Source of the DNA: Bacteroidales bacterium
Lineage (GTDB): Bacteria > Bacteroidota > Bacteroidia > Bacteroidales > UBA932
DNA length: 64,000 bases
NCBI GenBank assembly: GCA_017557535.1
Contig: JAFYYM010000097.1
Location: 1 to 64,000 of the forward strand
Reading direction: 5' to 3'
Below are positions 47,480 to 57,228 of the stretch, piece after piece. The position numbers were made by a program, and so were the translations under genes. Below the pieces are notes generated by a model. The model had not been told where the DNA came from. It ran no database searches and saw only the letters and a program-made list of their open reading frames with translations. How positions within the stretch are numbered: the first letter of the stretch is position 1; every line of letters starts with the position of its first letter.

Positions 47480-47487
47480 TATTTTTG
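47480..47487 (+). promoter_or_regulatory. candidate -7 promoter element (TATTTTTG)
   Basis: TATTTTTG fits TAnnTTTG and lies 26 bases before the ATG at 47514; diverges from the secDF promoter. Confidence 0.5.
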
Positions 47488-47513
47488 CAGATGCATTGAC
47501 TCCGATTTTCGGA

Positions 47514-49352
47514 ATGAAAAAGATAACTCTTTGTTTATTCATCATATTCTCTTCATTGCTGATTACCGTGCCTGAAGCGGGGGCCCAGACAATTGTCGAC
47601 AGAATCATCGCCCAAGCGGACTCAGCCAGACAAGCTTATGACTTCCCATTAGCAGTATCCCTCTGCCAGAAAGTGGCTGAGATCGACTCGACTTCGATTG
47701 ACAAAGTTGAGGACATGATGATCATCTGCGGTAACGGCCTGTCAATGATGGACTTCTGCAGCCGACCGGTGGTTGTCGCCAGACAAGATTTTCCACTCAA
47801 GGACTTTTTTCTTTATTACCCTTTGGTGAATCACGGATGGAGAAAAACTCCCAACCAGCTGGACTCACTTGGAGGGACTGGTCTCTCACAAGCGATATAC
47901 TTCCCGGAAGGGACCAAGGATCTCTATTATTCCGCCGCTGACGAAAACGGGATAAGGAACATCTACAGAACAGTTCTGGAGGACTCTTTGTGGGCAGCTC
48001 CCATGCTGATCAACGAGCAGCTGACAAGTTCCTCCGACGAGATTTATCCCATGCTTTCCCCAGACGGAGAATCCTTGTTCTTCGCCTCAAAGGGTCTGTA
48101 TGGCATGGGTGGATACGACCTGTATGTCTCTCATTGGAACAGCGAGACCGGAGACTGGGACATCCCTGTCAACATGGGATTCCCATATTCCTCGCCTTAC
48201 GACGACTTCCTGTTCATGAATACGGAGGACGGGAAGTATTCCATTTTCGCCTCCAACCGCGATTGCGGCAAGGATAGCGTGCGTATATACGTGCTCGAGT
48301 ATGACAGTATGCCTGTGCGCGAGGCTGTCACCGACATAAGCGCCCTCAGGGAACTGGCTTCCTTGATTCCGGCCAGGGACCCGGCCAGAATGGATAACGG
48401 AGCGGCTACCGGAGACAAAGACATGTCGGGAGAGGAAGCAAGGAGATATATGGACAAGATGAGGGAAGTCCGTTCTCTTCGCGACTCCGTCTCAAGGTTC
48501 AGCAAGGGGATTGAGAACTTGAGGGCTGAGTTTTCCTCCGCCACCGAGGAGAGGAAAGCCGCCCTTTCGGAAGAGATCCTGGGCAAAGAGCTCCAGCTCC
48601 CGGTTCTCAACGACTCGCTCCAGAAAGCGATGAAAGGCCTGCAAGCTCTGGAAATGGAGTTTCTGGCTAATGGCATAGTCCTGGATATCAGCAAATTACA
48701 AGCAAGGGCGGACAAGGATGTGGTCGGTGCGTCTTCCGGCTACACTTTCACCCGCAACAGCTTCGGCCCGTCTCCCTCCTTGGCCATGAAGGAGCCCGAA
48801 AGGAAATTCGACTATTCGTTCATGATCCTGCCTGAAGGTCGCTTCGCTGAGGATAACACTTTGCCGGAAGGCATTGTGTATCAGATTCAGATGTTCACCC
48901 AGTCAAGGAAAGCGACAGTGGCGGACTTGAAGGGTTTGAGCCCGGTCTTTGAGAAGAAGTCAGGAAGCAGGTACATCTGCTCAGCGGGTCTGTTCAGGAC
49001 CTATGCCGACGCTCTCTCCAACCTCAACAAGGTCAAAAAGCAAGGCTTCCGTACAGCGGAGATCAAGGCATATAAAGATGGGGAACCCATCAGCGTCACT
49101 TCCGCCAGGAAACTTGAGTCTGAACGCCTTTATCTCGTGGTATTCTATCCGGGAAATGGACAATCCCTGCCAGACGGGGCGATGGACGCCATACGTAAGA
49201 CAGGGATGGATGTCGCCAAGAGCGTGGAGAACGGCGCTGTGGTGTTCAAGGTCGGTCCTTTCCACGACAAAGCCGAGGCTGAGGCTCTCGTTGTGGCCTT
49301 GAAAGCCCTCGATGCCGGAGACTGCTCGCTAACGCTTTCTGGGAGCGAATGA
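47514..49352 (+). CDS. PD40 beta-propeller / SPOR-like envelope protein
   Basis: A 612-residue protein with a signal peptide (ending near PEAGAQ), a PD40-type propeller region (about 100-260: DEIYPMLSPDGESLFFASKGLYGMGGYDLYVS), a coiled-coil region (about 300-400, SGEEARRYMDKMREVRSLRDSVSRF) and a C-terminal SPOR-like region (about 455-610, GIVYQIQMFTQSRKATVADLKG and RYICSAGLFRTYADALSNL). SPOR domains bind denuded peptidoglycan at division sites, and PD40 proteins in this phylum occur in envelope complexes. I chose the ATG at 47514, which starts the signal peptide and follows the -7 element. Its 3' end overlaps the convergent phosphoesterase gene by 24 bases. Confidence 0.85.
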   Translation: MKKITLCLFIIFSSLLITVPEAGAQTIVDRIIAQADSARQAYDFPLAVSLCQKVAEIDSTSIDKVEDMMIICGNGLSMMDFCSRPVVVARQDFPLKDFFLYYPLVNHGWRKTPNQLDSLGGTGLSQAIYFPEGTKDLYYSAADENGIRNIYRTVLEDSLWAAPMLINEQLTSSSDEIYPMLSPDGESLFFASKGLYGMGGYDLYVSHWNSETGDWDIPVNMGFPYSSPYDDFLFMNTEDGKYSIFASNRDCGKDSVRIYVLEYDSMPVREAVTDISALRELASLIPARDPARMDNGAATGDKDMSGEEARRYMDKMREVRSLRDSVSRFSKGIENLRAEFSSATEERKAALSEEILGKELQLPVLNDSLQKAMKGLQALEMEFLANGIVLDISKLQARADKDVVGASSGYTFTRNSFGPSPSLAMKEPERKFDYSFMILPEGRFAEDNTLPEGIVYQIQMFTQSRKATVADLKGLSPVFEKKSGSRYICSAGLFRTYADALSNLNKVKKQGFRTAEIKAYKDGEPISVTSARKLESERLYLVVFYPGNGQSLPDGAMDAIRKTGMDVAKSVENGAVVFKVGPFHDKAEAEALVVALKALDAGDCSLTLSGSE

Positions 49353-50690
49353 CACCTGATCCTCAACCTGTCCGGTGAAGATATTGTGGACAGTGACATT
49401 AAGTCTGCCTCCCTCCACCTTTCCTTCGATAACAGTGGGGAAATGCTTCTCCTCCAATCTTGGACCGCCACCGACGAGCTGGGTCCAGCTTCTTCCTGGA
49501 GCGGGATCATCACGGCGATACTCGTGCTGATGGGCGGTGATAATCAACTGGCAATGAGCTTTTTCCAGAAGCGGAGTCCATAGTTCGGCGCATGTGCGCT
49601 GCCAGATGGCGAAATCAGGGGAGTAGCGAGGATCCTTGTCTGCCGGGGCGAGATCTCCAGGATTGGCCTTCGGATCGGAATCAAAAAGAGGAATATGGCA
49701 GAAGGCCACCAGGTAAGGGGCCTTGGCGATGTCTTTTCTCTTCAAAGCGTCACGCAGCCAAGCTACCTGCGCTCGACGATAAGCGTCGCTGTTGAACAAT
49801 CCGGCGAAAAGAGGGTTGGTGTCCATCTTATCTTCCGCGGTATCTAGTCCAATAAGGGCGATATCCCCCATCCTAACGGCGAAATTCCGGCCCAGATCCC
49901 AGTCCCTCGGAGCCCTCTCCTCTGGTTGGCGGTACATCCAGACCCTCTCCAGATGGCGGTTGGCCATTCCTCGGGAATCGTGGTTGCCGGGGCTGAACAA
50001 ATATGGTATCCGGGAGGCGTAATCCTTCGCCGAGATTTTAGGATCGAGGAATATCTCTATCTGACTCTCGATGGTCTCCTGAGTGTTTGAGGCGTCTCCA
50101 TTCCAGATCACACAGGACGGAGCCAGTGAATTGACTTTGGTGATTGTCTTCTCAAGTCCCGGCCAATGCACGTGAGTATCGTTGATAACGCAGAAGTGAG
50201 CATCAGAACCCTTACCTGCCGTGGTGAAGCTGTAGACGGCCGGATCCTCCTCATTACCAAGTATTTTCATGTCGTAGCCGCCACCGTAATGTATCCTGTC
50301 GGCCCCAATCTTATAGTAATACTTTGTCGAAGGCTTGAGACCGGTGACCCGAATCTGGCTGACCTTGTCACTGATCTCGGTCAGGCGGTAGCCTCCGCAT
50401 TTGATCTTCCTCGCGCCGCTCATGTCGGGACTCTCGCTGACCAGCACATATCCATTGGCCATGGCACCGACAGCGAAGGCCACTCCTATGGATTCCTCCG
50501 CATAGTTCTGCAGCATCGGGGCAGAGGTTATCAACTTCCCCTCAACATCCGCGCTAGCGCTTTCAGAATTACCATCCTGGCTGGGTAGTCCGGTCTTATC
50601 TGTCACCTTCCCGGCAGCCTTCAAGGCATTTCCCGCACCAACTGCCGCCACCAACATGGCGGTATCCTTGATAAAAGTCCTTCTTTTCAT
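49329..50690 (-). CDS. secreted metallophosphoesterase (calcineurin-like)
   Basis: A 453-residue protein with a twin-arginine-like signal (MKRRTFIKDTAMLVAAVGAG), an N-terminal fibronectin-type domain (about 60-150, RVTGLKPSTKYYYKI) and a calcineurin-like catalytic domain. Metal-site motifs are VINDTHVHWPG, WNGDASNT, FSPGNHDSRG, AFCHIPLFDSD and ITAHQHEYR. The layout resembles purple-acid-phosphatase-like enzymes. I chose the ATG at 50690; three codons upstream another ATG exists. It follows the thioredoxin-like gene after 13 bases. Confidence 0.9.
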   Translation of the reverse strand: MKRRTFIKDTAMLVAAVGAGNALKAAGKVTDKTGLPSQDGNSESASADVEGKLITSAPMLQNYAEESIGVAFAVGAMANGYVLVSESPDMSGARKIKCGGYRLTEISDKVSQIRVTGLKPSTKYYYKIGADRIHYGGGYDMKILGNEEDPAVYSFTTAGKGSDAHFCVINDTHVHWPGLEKTITKVNSLAPSCVIWNGDASNTQETIESQIEIFLDPKISAKDYASRIPYLFSPGNHDSRGMANRHLERVWMYRQPEERAPRDWDLGRNFAVRMGDIALIGLDTAEDKMDTNPLFAGLFNSDAYRRAQVAWLRDALKRKDIAKAPYLVAFCHIPLFDSDPKANPGDLAPADKDPRYSPDFAIWQRTCAELWTPLLEKAHCQLIITAHQHEYRRDDPAPGRSWTQLVGGGPRLEEKHFPTVIEGKVEGGRLNVTVHNIFTGQVEDQVSFAPRKR

Positions 50691-50703
50691 GATAATCAAT
50701 TAT

Positions 50704-51210
50704 TTACTCACCTAAATACTTCTTCACAGTTTCCCAGAGAGCATCCCCTCTAAGGTCCCGAGCAAGGATTGTCCCGTCAGGGCCGATGAGGATAATGTAA
50801 GGGATGTAGTCAAAGCCATATGCCACCGGGACAGACTCCGGCACTCCCAGAATCTGCTTCCACGGGACTTTCAATTCCCCAACAGCCTCCAGGGATTTCT
50901 CCGGTTTGTCATAAACCGGTGCCCCTACAATGTCGAAAGCTTTGTCTTTATATTGATAAAAAATATCTTTCAAACGAGGAATCTCTTCCCGGCAAGGTCC
51001 GCACCAGGACGCCCAGAAATCCACCAGGACATATTTCCCTTTACCAACGAAGTCGGACAATCTCAAGACCTTGCCATCTGGCTGGACCGCCTCGAAATCA
51101 ATGAACTTCCCAGTTTTGCCATCAGACTTGGCCTGTCCGGAAGCGGTCATGCAGCAAAGCGCCGCCAGAGCCGCCGCCAGTATAATCTTGGTTCCAATAA
51201 TCCCTTTCAT
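50704..51210 (-). CDS. TlpA/ResA-type periplasmic thioredoxin
   Basis: A 168-residue protein with signal peptide and the active site FWASWCGPCREEIP; VAYGFDYIPYIILIGPDGTIL has the cis-proline region in a TlpA-type setting (the residue before proline is Ile). It would reduce or rearrange disulfides in the periplasm or reduce peroxides. It is the middle gene of the 52451-49329 operon, 5 bases after the previous gene. Confidence 0.93.
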   Translation of the reverse strand: MKGIIGTKIILAAALAALCCMTASGQAKSDGKTGKFIDFEAVQPDGKVLRLSDFVGKGKYVLVDFWASWCGPCREEIPRLKDIFYQYKDKAFDIVGAPVYDKPEKSLEAVGELKVPWKQILGVPESVPVAYGFDYIPYIILIGPDGTILARDLRGDALWETVKKYLGE

Positions 51211-51215
51211 CCCAC

Positions 51216-52451
51216 CTATTTCCAGTCTGTTATCTCGCGGGTGTCCATACCGAGGCCGCGGAAAGTCCAGCTCCCGAAGGACCCGCCTCCGGTGGCCGGC
51301 TGCTTGAAGCTGACCTCACTCATGTAGGTCTTCCCTCCCTCCTTGTAGATGACATAGGTGCCCTTCCAGCGAGCAGTGACTCTGCCACCGGCGTCCTTAT
51401 CGTAATTCCACCCGGCATCACGGATTATGACTTTCACCACATTGGCTCCGTTAAGGGCCGTCACGGCCGCTGCCTTGAGCTTTGACTCCATGGCGGCATC
51501 GCTCATGCCAGCCTTGGGAATCTGGGACATCGTCATCCCGGAAGCGGCGGAACCGGCCTTGGATTGATTTGATTTATAGAACACATCCCTGTCATAATCC
51601 ACATTCTCAAGCTGCCTGTCGTGCTTTTTCAACACATCCGCATGTTTTTCGGCGTCGGGATGCATATGCAGCAGATTCACCGCCTCCTTATATTCAACGA
51701 AGTCAAAATAGACAAACTGACCTTTAGCCTTCCTATCCTCGTAACGCTTGTAAATGTAGTCCGCCATGAATTCAAGGGCGTTGAAAGGTGCCCCTTGGCG
51801 TATGTCGTCTTCAACTTCGAGAAGAAGACGGCGAAGACGGCCCAACCTTTCCGTGTCCGACTCCACCAGACGGATGGTCTGGTCCTTCGCCTTCACGATC
51901 TTGTCATTGGAGTTGCGGCTCGAATATGGGGAAATGGCGGCCTGGGCGTGCACCTCCATAATGGCGACCGAACGGAAAAAATGAAGGAGTGGCATCGCCT
52001 CGGCCGGATCGGCAACCACCTCTGCGAAACCCGCCATTATGGTCTCCTCTCCGTATGGGACCTGCCTGTCCCCCTGTCCGGGAATATTCCCGATAAAGTT
52101 CGTAATAGCCGTATAGCCCTTGCCATATTCCTCTTGGGCCTTCATCAGGAAAAACGCGTAGCTATTGTCATGGACTTTCGTGTTCTCATCATCTCCAAGA
52201 TAATAGAAAACAGTGTTCATCCCCTCGTAATAAGGCTTGTACAGGAAATACTCATCAGGATAATTCTCATAAAACGCCCTGAACTCCGCGGGAGACTTGG
52301 TGTAGCCGGTTTTCACTTCCCAGTCAGATGCGGCCGGGTCAGCGGCGATGGCGGCCGCGGAGGGCTTAAGCCGGGTATTTTGAGCGAAAAGGGACGATGC
52401 GGCGGCAAGGAAAAGCACTGCCGAGAGGATCAGATGATGAATACTTTTCAT
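51216..52451 (-). CDS. hypothetical secreted protein
   Basis: A 411-residue protein with a signal peptide ending near SLFAQ. The first two thirds is largely helical with many charged residues and a run resembling LRRLLLEVEDDIRQGAP; the last 90 residues (about 320-411) look like a separate beta-rich domain (VVKVIIRDAGWNYDKDAGGRV and KGTYVIYKEGGKTYMSEVSFKQ). No family recognised. First gene of the operon with the TlpA-like and phosphoesterase genes. Confidence 0.75.
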   Translation of the reverse strand: MKSIHHLILSAVLFLAAASSLFAQNTRLKPSAAAIAADPAASDWEVKTGYTKSPAEFRAFYENYPDEYFLYKPYYEGMNTVFYYLGDDENTKVHDNSYAFFLMKAQEEYGKGYTAITNFIGNIPGQGDRQVPYGEETIMAGFAEVVADPAEAMPLLHFFRSVAIMEVHAQAAISPYSSRNSNDKIVKAKDQTIRLVESDTERLGRLRRLLLEVEDDIRQGAPFNALEFMADYIYKRYEDRKAKGQFVYFDFVEYKEAVNLLHMHPDAEKHADVLKKHDRQLENVDYDRDVFYKSNQSKAGSAASGMTMSQIPKAGMSDAAMESKLKAAAVTALNGANVVKVIIRDAGWNYDKDAGGRVTARWKGTYVIYKEGGKTYMSEVSFKQPATGGGSFGSWTFRGLGMDTREITDWK

Positions 52452-52490
52452 GATTATATCGGGTCAGTTGATGAATTCAAGAATTCCTTA

Positions 52491-52522
52491 CCAATATAAA
52501 CATTATCGGAAACAATTCAAAA
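52491..52522 (-). promoter_or_regulatory. candidate promoter (-33 TTTTG, -7 TATATTGG)
   Basis: On the minus strand TTTTG (52522-52518) and TATATTGG (52498-52491) are separated by 19 bases, within the usual Bacteroidota spacing, 39 bases before the ATG at 52451. Confidence 0.45.
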
Positions 52523-52543
52523 CGCCCCCCTGTGTCCCGAAGG

Positions 52544-52592
52544 GAGTTTCATCTATTCCCGGTTCGACTAGAACTGGAAATAGATGAAACTC
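52544..52592. repeat. long nested inverted repeat at the 3' end of the MBOAT gene
   Basis: Perfect 14-base arms (52544-52557 and 52579-52592, GAGTTTCATCTATT and its complement) enclose a second, shorter stem (GGTTC/GAAC). The MBOAT stop codon lies inside the loop, and one arm encodes the last residues. It could be a terminator or processing hairpin. Confidence 0.6.
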
Positions 52593-54466
52593 TGTAGGTC
52601 TGCTGTTATGAACTGGCAAATGATGAAGATAGCGACCATGCAGGCGAGGACCATAAGCGCCAGAGGCATCTTGGCGAACCAAATACGATAACGACGCTTG
52701 AAATTGTCCGGAAGCCAATGGATCAACATGCCAACGATGAACACAAGAATAATGCTCCTGTGCTGCCATGCCATCTGAGGCACCAGCGACCAATCCCACT
52801 GCCCGCCGATCTGATTAACCATGCTCTTGGCCGTGCTCCATGCCTTCTCATTGGCCTCCGCCGGATCAAGATTCGATCCGCTGCGGAAGAAAAGACGGGT
52901 GAACGTGATGAATATGAACGTCATCAGAACCGACCAAGCCCCGCTTATCCAGGACACGACCTTTCCCTTTCGTACTTTGTGGAAAATCATCCCGACCAAG
53001 GCGCCGAATGAGATGATCACCGTCCACCAGAAGAACATGTTGAACACCGGTGCCCCGAAGAAGTATTTCAGAACCCCGAAAACCGCTGTGATGAGACCTA
53101 TTACCAACGCCTTGAAATATGCGTTGCAACTGGCCCAGAAGCGGTAAATCAACATTCCGAGACCATTCAGTCCTCCCCAGATCATGAAGTTCCAGCTGGC
53201 TCCGTGCCAAAGACCTCCAAGGAGCATGGTGTCCATCCTGTTGATGTCGGAAATCAATTCCTTACGCCAACTCTTCTTGAATGCGATCAGGCAAGCGATA
53301 ATGACGGTCAAAACCAGTACGCTTCCAAACACCCACCAACTACCTGCCAAGGCGGAGGCCAGGAACGCTATCCCGAGAATGATCGCATAAGACCCGAAAG
53401 TGCCGTTGCGGTTGCCTCCCAATGGAATATACAAATAATCCTGTAGCCACTTGGAGAGCGATATATGCCACCTCTTCCAAAATTCTCCGGCATTCTTGGC
53501 CTTATAGGGAGAGTTGAAGTTCTTGGGAAGGTAGAAGCCCATCAGCATCGCCACTCCGGTGGCTATGTCGGTATATCCCGAGAAGTCGGCGTAGACCTGA
53601 AGGGAATACCCGAATAAGGCCGTAAGATTCTCAAATCCCGTGTAAAGCAGCGGGTTCTCGAAAACCCTGTCGCAGAAATTGACGGCCAGGTAGTCGCTGA
53701 GAACCAGTTTCTTGGCAAGTCCGTTCAGTATCCAGAAGACCGCGAAGCCAAATTGAGTCCTGCCGAGGAAAAAGGGTTTTCGCAACTGTGGGATGAATTC
53801 CTTCGCCCTGACGATAGGGCCAGCGACGAGTTGCGGGAAGAAGCTCAGATAGAACCCGAAATCCAGGAAATTCCGAACCGGCTTGATCCCGTATTTATGT
53901 TTAGACGTTTCTGTGGCGGAAACGCCGCGGGATACGTCGACGACATAACTGATGGCCTGGAAGATGAAGAACGAGATACCTACCGGAAGGAATATCGAGT
54001 CCACACTGAAGGTTCCGGATCCGACCACGGAATTGCCCCAGGTCGCTATCCAGTCTTTTACGACGAATGACGTTCCGAACAAGTTGTTCAAGACGTCCGT
54101 TATGAAATAGGCGTACTTATAGTAACACAGGAGCGACAGATCCACGACGACACTCAACGCGACCACCGTCCCGCGCCAGAAAGACCTTTTGCAATGGGGA
54201 AGGAGCAAACCGGCCAAATAGTTATACACTATCACGAAGCCGAGGAGCATCAGGAAGAGCCCGCTGGTCTTGTAATAGAAAAACAGGCTCACGAAGAACA
54301 GGAAGGCGTTCCTAAGCAGCACCTTGTTCTTGAATACGCAGAGGAAAGCCAGGACAATGGCGAAAAAGGCCCAGAAATAGAACTGGGTGAACAACAGCGG
54401 GTGAGCCTGATCGAAAGCGAACAGGTCTCTCAAAAACCGCAGTGACACTTCCCTCAAGCCAGCCAT
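52568..54466 (-). CDS. MBOAT-family membrane O-acyltransferase (AlgI/DltB-like)
   Basis: A 632-residue polytopic protein with the MBOAT core: PVGISFFIFQAISYVVDV, FPQLVAGPIVRAKEFIPQL, YADFSGYTDIATGVAMLMGF, FWKRWHISLSKWLQDYLYIPLGGNR and the active-site histidine in LLGGLWHGASWNFMIWGGL. It is about 130-150 residues longer than typical AlgI proteins, with three or four extra membrane segments at the C-terminus. It would move acyl groups across the membrane to a periplasmic glycan. The two SGNH genes directly upstream overlap in translation and probably finish the transfer, as AlgJ/AlgX or PatB do. Confidence 0.94.
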   Translation of the reverse strand: MAGLREVSLRFLRDLFAFDQAHPLLFTQFYFWAFFAIVLAFLCVFKNKVLLRNAFLFFVSLFFYYKTSGLFLMLLGFVIVYNYLAGLLLPHCKRSFWRGTVVALSVVVDLSLLCYYKYAYFITDVLNNLFGTSFVVKDWIATWGNSVVGSGTFSVDSIFLPVGISFFIFQAISYVVDVSRGVSATETSKHKYGIKPVRNFLDFGFYLSFFPQLVAGPIVRAKEFIPQLRKPFFLGRTQFGFAVFWILNGLAKKLVLSDYLAVNFCDRVFENPLLYTGFENLTALFGYSLQVYADFSGYTDIATGVAMLMGFYLPKNFNSPYKAKNAGEFWKRWHISLSKWLQDYLYIPLGGNRNGTFGSYAIILGIAFLASALAGSWWVFGSVLVLTVIIACLIAFKKSWRKELISDINRMDTMLLGGLWHGASWNFMIWGGLNGLGMLIYRFWASCNAYFKALVIGLITAVFGVLKYFFGAPVFNMFFWWTVIISFGALVGMIFHKVRKGKVVSWISGAWSVLMTFIFITFTRLFFRSGSNLDPAEANEKAWSTAKSMVNQIGGQWDWSLVPQMAWQHRSIILVFIVGMLIHWLPDNFKRRYRIWFAKMPLALMVLACMVAIFIICQFITADLQSFIYFQF

Positions 54467-55719
54467 GACTTCCTTCTCAAATGCTCTATATATTTAGCCA
54501 TGAAGGCGTTAAACAACAAATCCCCCAAGATCGTGTAGCCCTCGTCGGTGAAATGGATCTTATCTCTTCGAGCCAGTCCCGCTTCTTCCCAATGCTTCAT
54601 CGACCCAAGGCCACCCATGATGCCGAACATGTCCCAATAGCCCCCGCCACAATCTTGGCAAAGGCGGAAAAAAGCCTCCTGCGCTTCAAGGCCATTGCGG
54701 TTCACCGAATAAACCCTGCGGCGTACTCGCCTGAAGCTGTCGTTATTGGTAACGAAAAGCAAGGCGCAATCCGGATTGACTGCGCGAACCCTGGACACAA
54801 GGACCTTGTACTTTGCTATAAAATCCTCCTGGGTGAAATCTTTCCCGGAGGCATCGTTTATACCGATAGCGAATATCACCAAATCCGGATTGACCATCCT
54901 CAAATCCCTCTCCAGATCCTCGCAACGAAGATAGGAAGGCACGGCGGCGCCGTTGACGCCAATCCCTGTCACGGAAATACCTGGGGAAGGGTTGTCAAGG
55001 TATATTCCCGTCAAGGTCAGTTCACCCCTTTTACCGGCCACGGCGACCTTGACGGAATCCTGAGACTCCGGAAGCAAAAAGGACCAGCAGGATTTATCCT
55101 CGACCCTAACCCCCTGAAGGGTGTCTCCGGAATCCAGTACAACAACCGGAAACCGCTCACCATCAGTAGCATATCCCAAAATATTCAACCTGTCGAACTT
55201 GAAATCAGGATCCTCCGGAGTGGCGTTTCTCGCCTTAAGGACTATCTTCACTGAAGCGGTAGAGTCGGAGGTGGTGACGGCCATGCCTGTCAGACCAAGT
55301 CTCCTAGGCAGATCCCTCTTCACGTTCCTGGTAGCCTCCCATTCCCCTTCATACCGGGAACGGTAACTGCTGGGTGTATTTGTTTTAGCGGCGGTGAAAG
55401 GAAAGACCATTCCGCGGCCGCCTTCTATTCCGTCACCAAGCGCGAGAAGATCGTTGCGGAACTGCCTCGTGAGTGTGCCACCCTGTACATGAGAGCCACC
55501 TATGTGCAGAATTCTGAAGTTCCCTGACCCCGTCAACAAGGCTCCGTCCATTTTAGCGAACGCTTTCTCGAAAGCCGAGCTGTCCCCGAGGAAAATAATC
55601 TTGTTGCGTTCGAAACTGGCGAATTCCAGGTCTGGCACCTCCTTCCGGACCGTCTGCCCAAGCAGGATCGACGGAATCAGCAGGAGCGTCGCCAATGAAT
55701 ATGCCGCCAACTTTCTCAT
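54454..55719 (-). CDS. SGNH/GDSL-type hydrolase, probable O-acetyltransferase partner
   Basis: A 421-residue protein with a signal peptide (ends near LLGQ). SGNH blocks are ILHIGGSHVQGG (serine block), the IFAIGINDASG block, and DKIHFTDEGY with the Asp-x-x-His pair; YSVNRNGLEAQEAFFRLC lies between. It overlaps the MBOAT gene by 13 bases. The combination with MBOAT points to acyl transfer onto, or removal from, an extracellular polysaccharide. Confidence 0.88.
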   Translation of the reverse strand: MRKLAAYSLATLLLIPSILLGQTVRKEVPDLEFASFERNKIIFLGDSSAFEKAFAKMDGALLTGSGNFRILHIGGSHVQGGTLTRQFRNDLLALGDGIEGGRGMVFPFTAAKTNTPSSYRSRYEGEWEATRNVKRDLPRRLGLTGMAVTTSDSTASVKIVLKARNATPEDPDFKFDRLNILGYATDGERFPVVVLDSGDTLQGVRVEDKSCWSFLLPESQDSVKVAVAGKRGELTLTGIYLDNPSPGISVTGIGVNGAAVPSYLRCEDLERDLRMVNPDLVIFAIGINDASGKDFTQEDFIAKYKVLVSRVRAVNPDCALLFVTNNDSFRRVRRRVYSVNRNGLEAQEAFFRLCQDCGGGYWDMFGIMGGLGSMKHWEEAGLARRDKIHFTDEGYTILGDLLFNAFMAKYIEHLRRKSWLA

Positions 55720-57209
55720 AAAGTATCACTTATGACAAGAGTATCTCTTCTATCCGGGAGCGAGTCAAGGTATTCTCTGACAACAGTTTCGGACAAGTTT
55801 GAACGAAGCCTGCGGAAATCGTCATAAAGAAGAAGGGACTTCGCCAGGGCGCTTCCCACCTCAGCGGCTCCCTTGGTTGTGAAATGGATATAGTCGGGCC
55901 CGGCCAACTGCGGACTGTGGTTGACCCACTCCTTCATGGAGCCCACTCCGCCCATCATATTAAATGTGTCCCAATAGGCAATGCCGTTCTGGAGACAATG
56001 TACTTTGAGCGAGTCGTTCAAATCCGGGAGCAACGGCCAGGTCACCAGGCTGCCATTTACGCTCTTGCTCATGTCTGCCGGCCCGACAAATAAGAGTTTC
56101 GCCCATGGAGCGACTTTCTTGAAAAACTCAAACTGTGTCTCCAACTTGTTCATATAGATGGAAATCGCCTTCCTCGAGCTTATTCCCGGCATGGCGTTGC
56201 CTCCGAACTGGAGTATGATCAACCGGGTGTCCGTCTTCTCGTAAGAATCCCTTAACACAACCGAGTCAATCCCTGACAGGATTGTTCCCGAGCAACCTCG
56301 CAGAGCCACGTTATCAACCGCAACCCCCGGACCTCCATCAAGCATAATCCCGTATATCTCAGCCGTTCCTTTCAAGGTGAGATATCCTTGCTTCACGCCA
56401 TGGGGAAGATCCCATGACACGACAGAGACCCCATTTATCGGCTTATCAACCGACTCTGTCATCACGGACAAAGTGTCACATTTAAGGCTCATAATGAGCC
56501 CCGGGCTACTATGTCCGAAAAGAACGGAGACTTTGGAAATGGACTTCACCCTCTCCTGGGCATAGCGGTTCTCCGCCCGCCTGAAACTGAAACGAGCCTC
56601 TCCGGAGAGAATGGCATATCTGGCCAGAGGACCGTATCGATGGGTGGGAGACCTCTTCGAGAGAGTGTCTGAGACAAGCGCATATCTAGTCAGGCTTCCG
56701 GAGGTACTCTGGGAGACAGATACCGAAGACATCGGTTTCAGGATGGGAACCATCCCGGGACCTGATCCGCCGAAACGCTCTTGCAGCATCTGTCTGAGCA
56801 TCGAGGAAATGCGGTCCATCTCAAGCTGCGAGTCTCCGTAATGGACAATCCTGACAACATGCCCGGAAGACTCGGCTGTGTCCAAGCCCGCGAAAAGTTG
56901 ATCAAAGAATGTGTAATCATCCCCGGGGAGATGTATCCTGTTGGGGTTGGATGCAAGATATTCTTTATAAAAAGCGAGAGTGTCTCCTTGCTCCCTGACC
57001 ATCTCATAGCTTTTGCGGACCGCCAACAGCACGGAGTCAACATCAACGGCAGATCCTTCATTCTCAAGGTCCTGAAGAGCGGATTCGTAGGAGGGAAACC
57101 TCAACTTGACGCCAGCCACCTCCACCCCTTCAGAGGGGAAGAAGTACCAACAGGCGAACATCAGCGCGAACAGCGCCAGGAAAAACAAAACTATCTTGTG
57201 AGGTTTCAT
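55716..57209 (-). CDS. SGNH/GDSL-type hydrolase, membrane-anchored
   Basis: A 497-residue protein with an N-terminal membrane span (about 5-24) and SGNH blocks VRIVHYGDSQLEMDRI, LIILQFGGNAMPG and DYIHFTTKGAAEVG (Asp-x-x-His). It overlaps the following SGNH gene by 4 bases (ATGA), so the two are translationally coupled; the pair is divergent in sequence. Its first position in the acylation operon and its own promoter suggest it is the lead subunit. Confidence 0.88.
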   Translation of the reverse strand: MKPHKIVLFFLALFALMFACWYFFPSEGVEVAGVKLRFPSYESALQDLENEGSAVDVDSVLLAVRKSYEMVREQGDTLAFYKEYLASNPNRIHLPGDDYTFFDQLFAGLDTAESSGHVVRIVHYGDSQLEMDRISSMLRQMLQERFGGSGPGMVPILKPMSSVSVSQSTSGSLTRYALVSDTLSKRSPTHRYGPLARYAILSGEARFSFRRAENRYAQERVKSISKVSVLFGHSSPGLIMSLKCDTLSVMTESVDKPINGVSVVSWDLPHGVKQGYLTLKGTAEIYGIMLDGGPGVAVDNVALRGCSGTILSGIDSVVLRDSYEKTDTRLIILQFGGNAMPGISSRKAISIYMNKLETQFEFFKKVAPWAKLLFVGPADMSKSVNGSLVTWPLLPDLNDSLKVHCLQNGIAYWDTFNMMGGVGSMKEWVNHSPQLAGPDYIHFTTKGAAEVGSALAKSLLLYDDFRRLRSNLSETVVREYLDSLPDRRDTLVISDTL

Positions 57210-57228
57210 CTTTCGGCGAAAACGGCGT

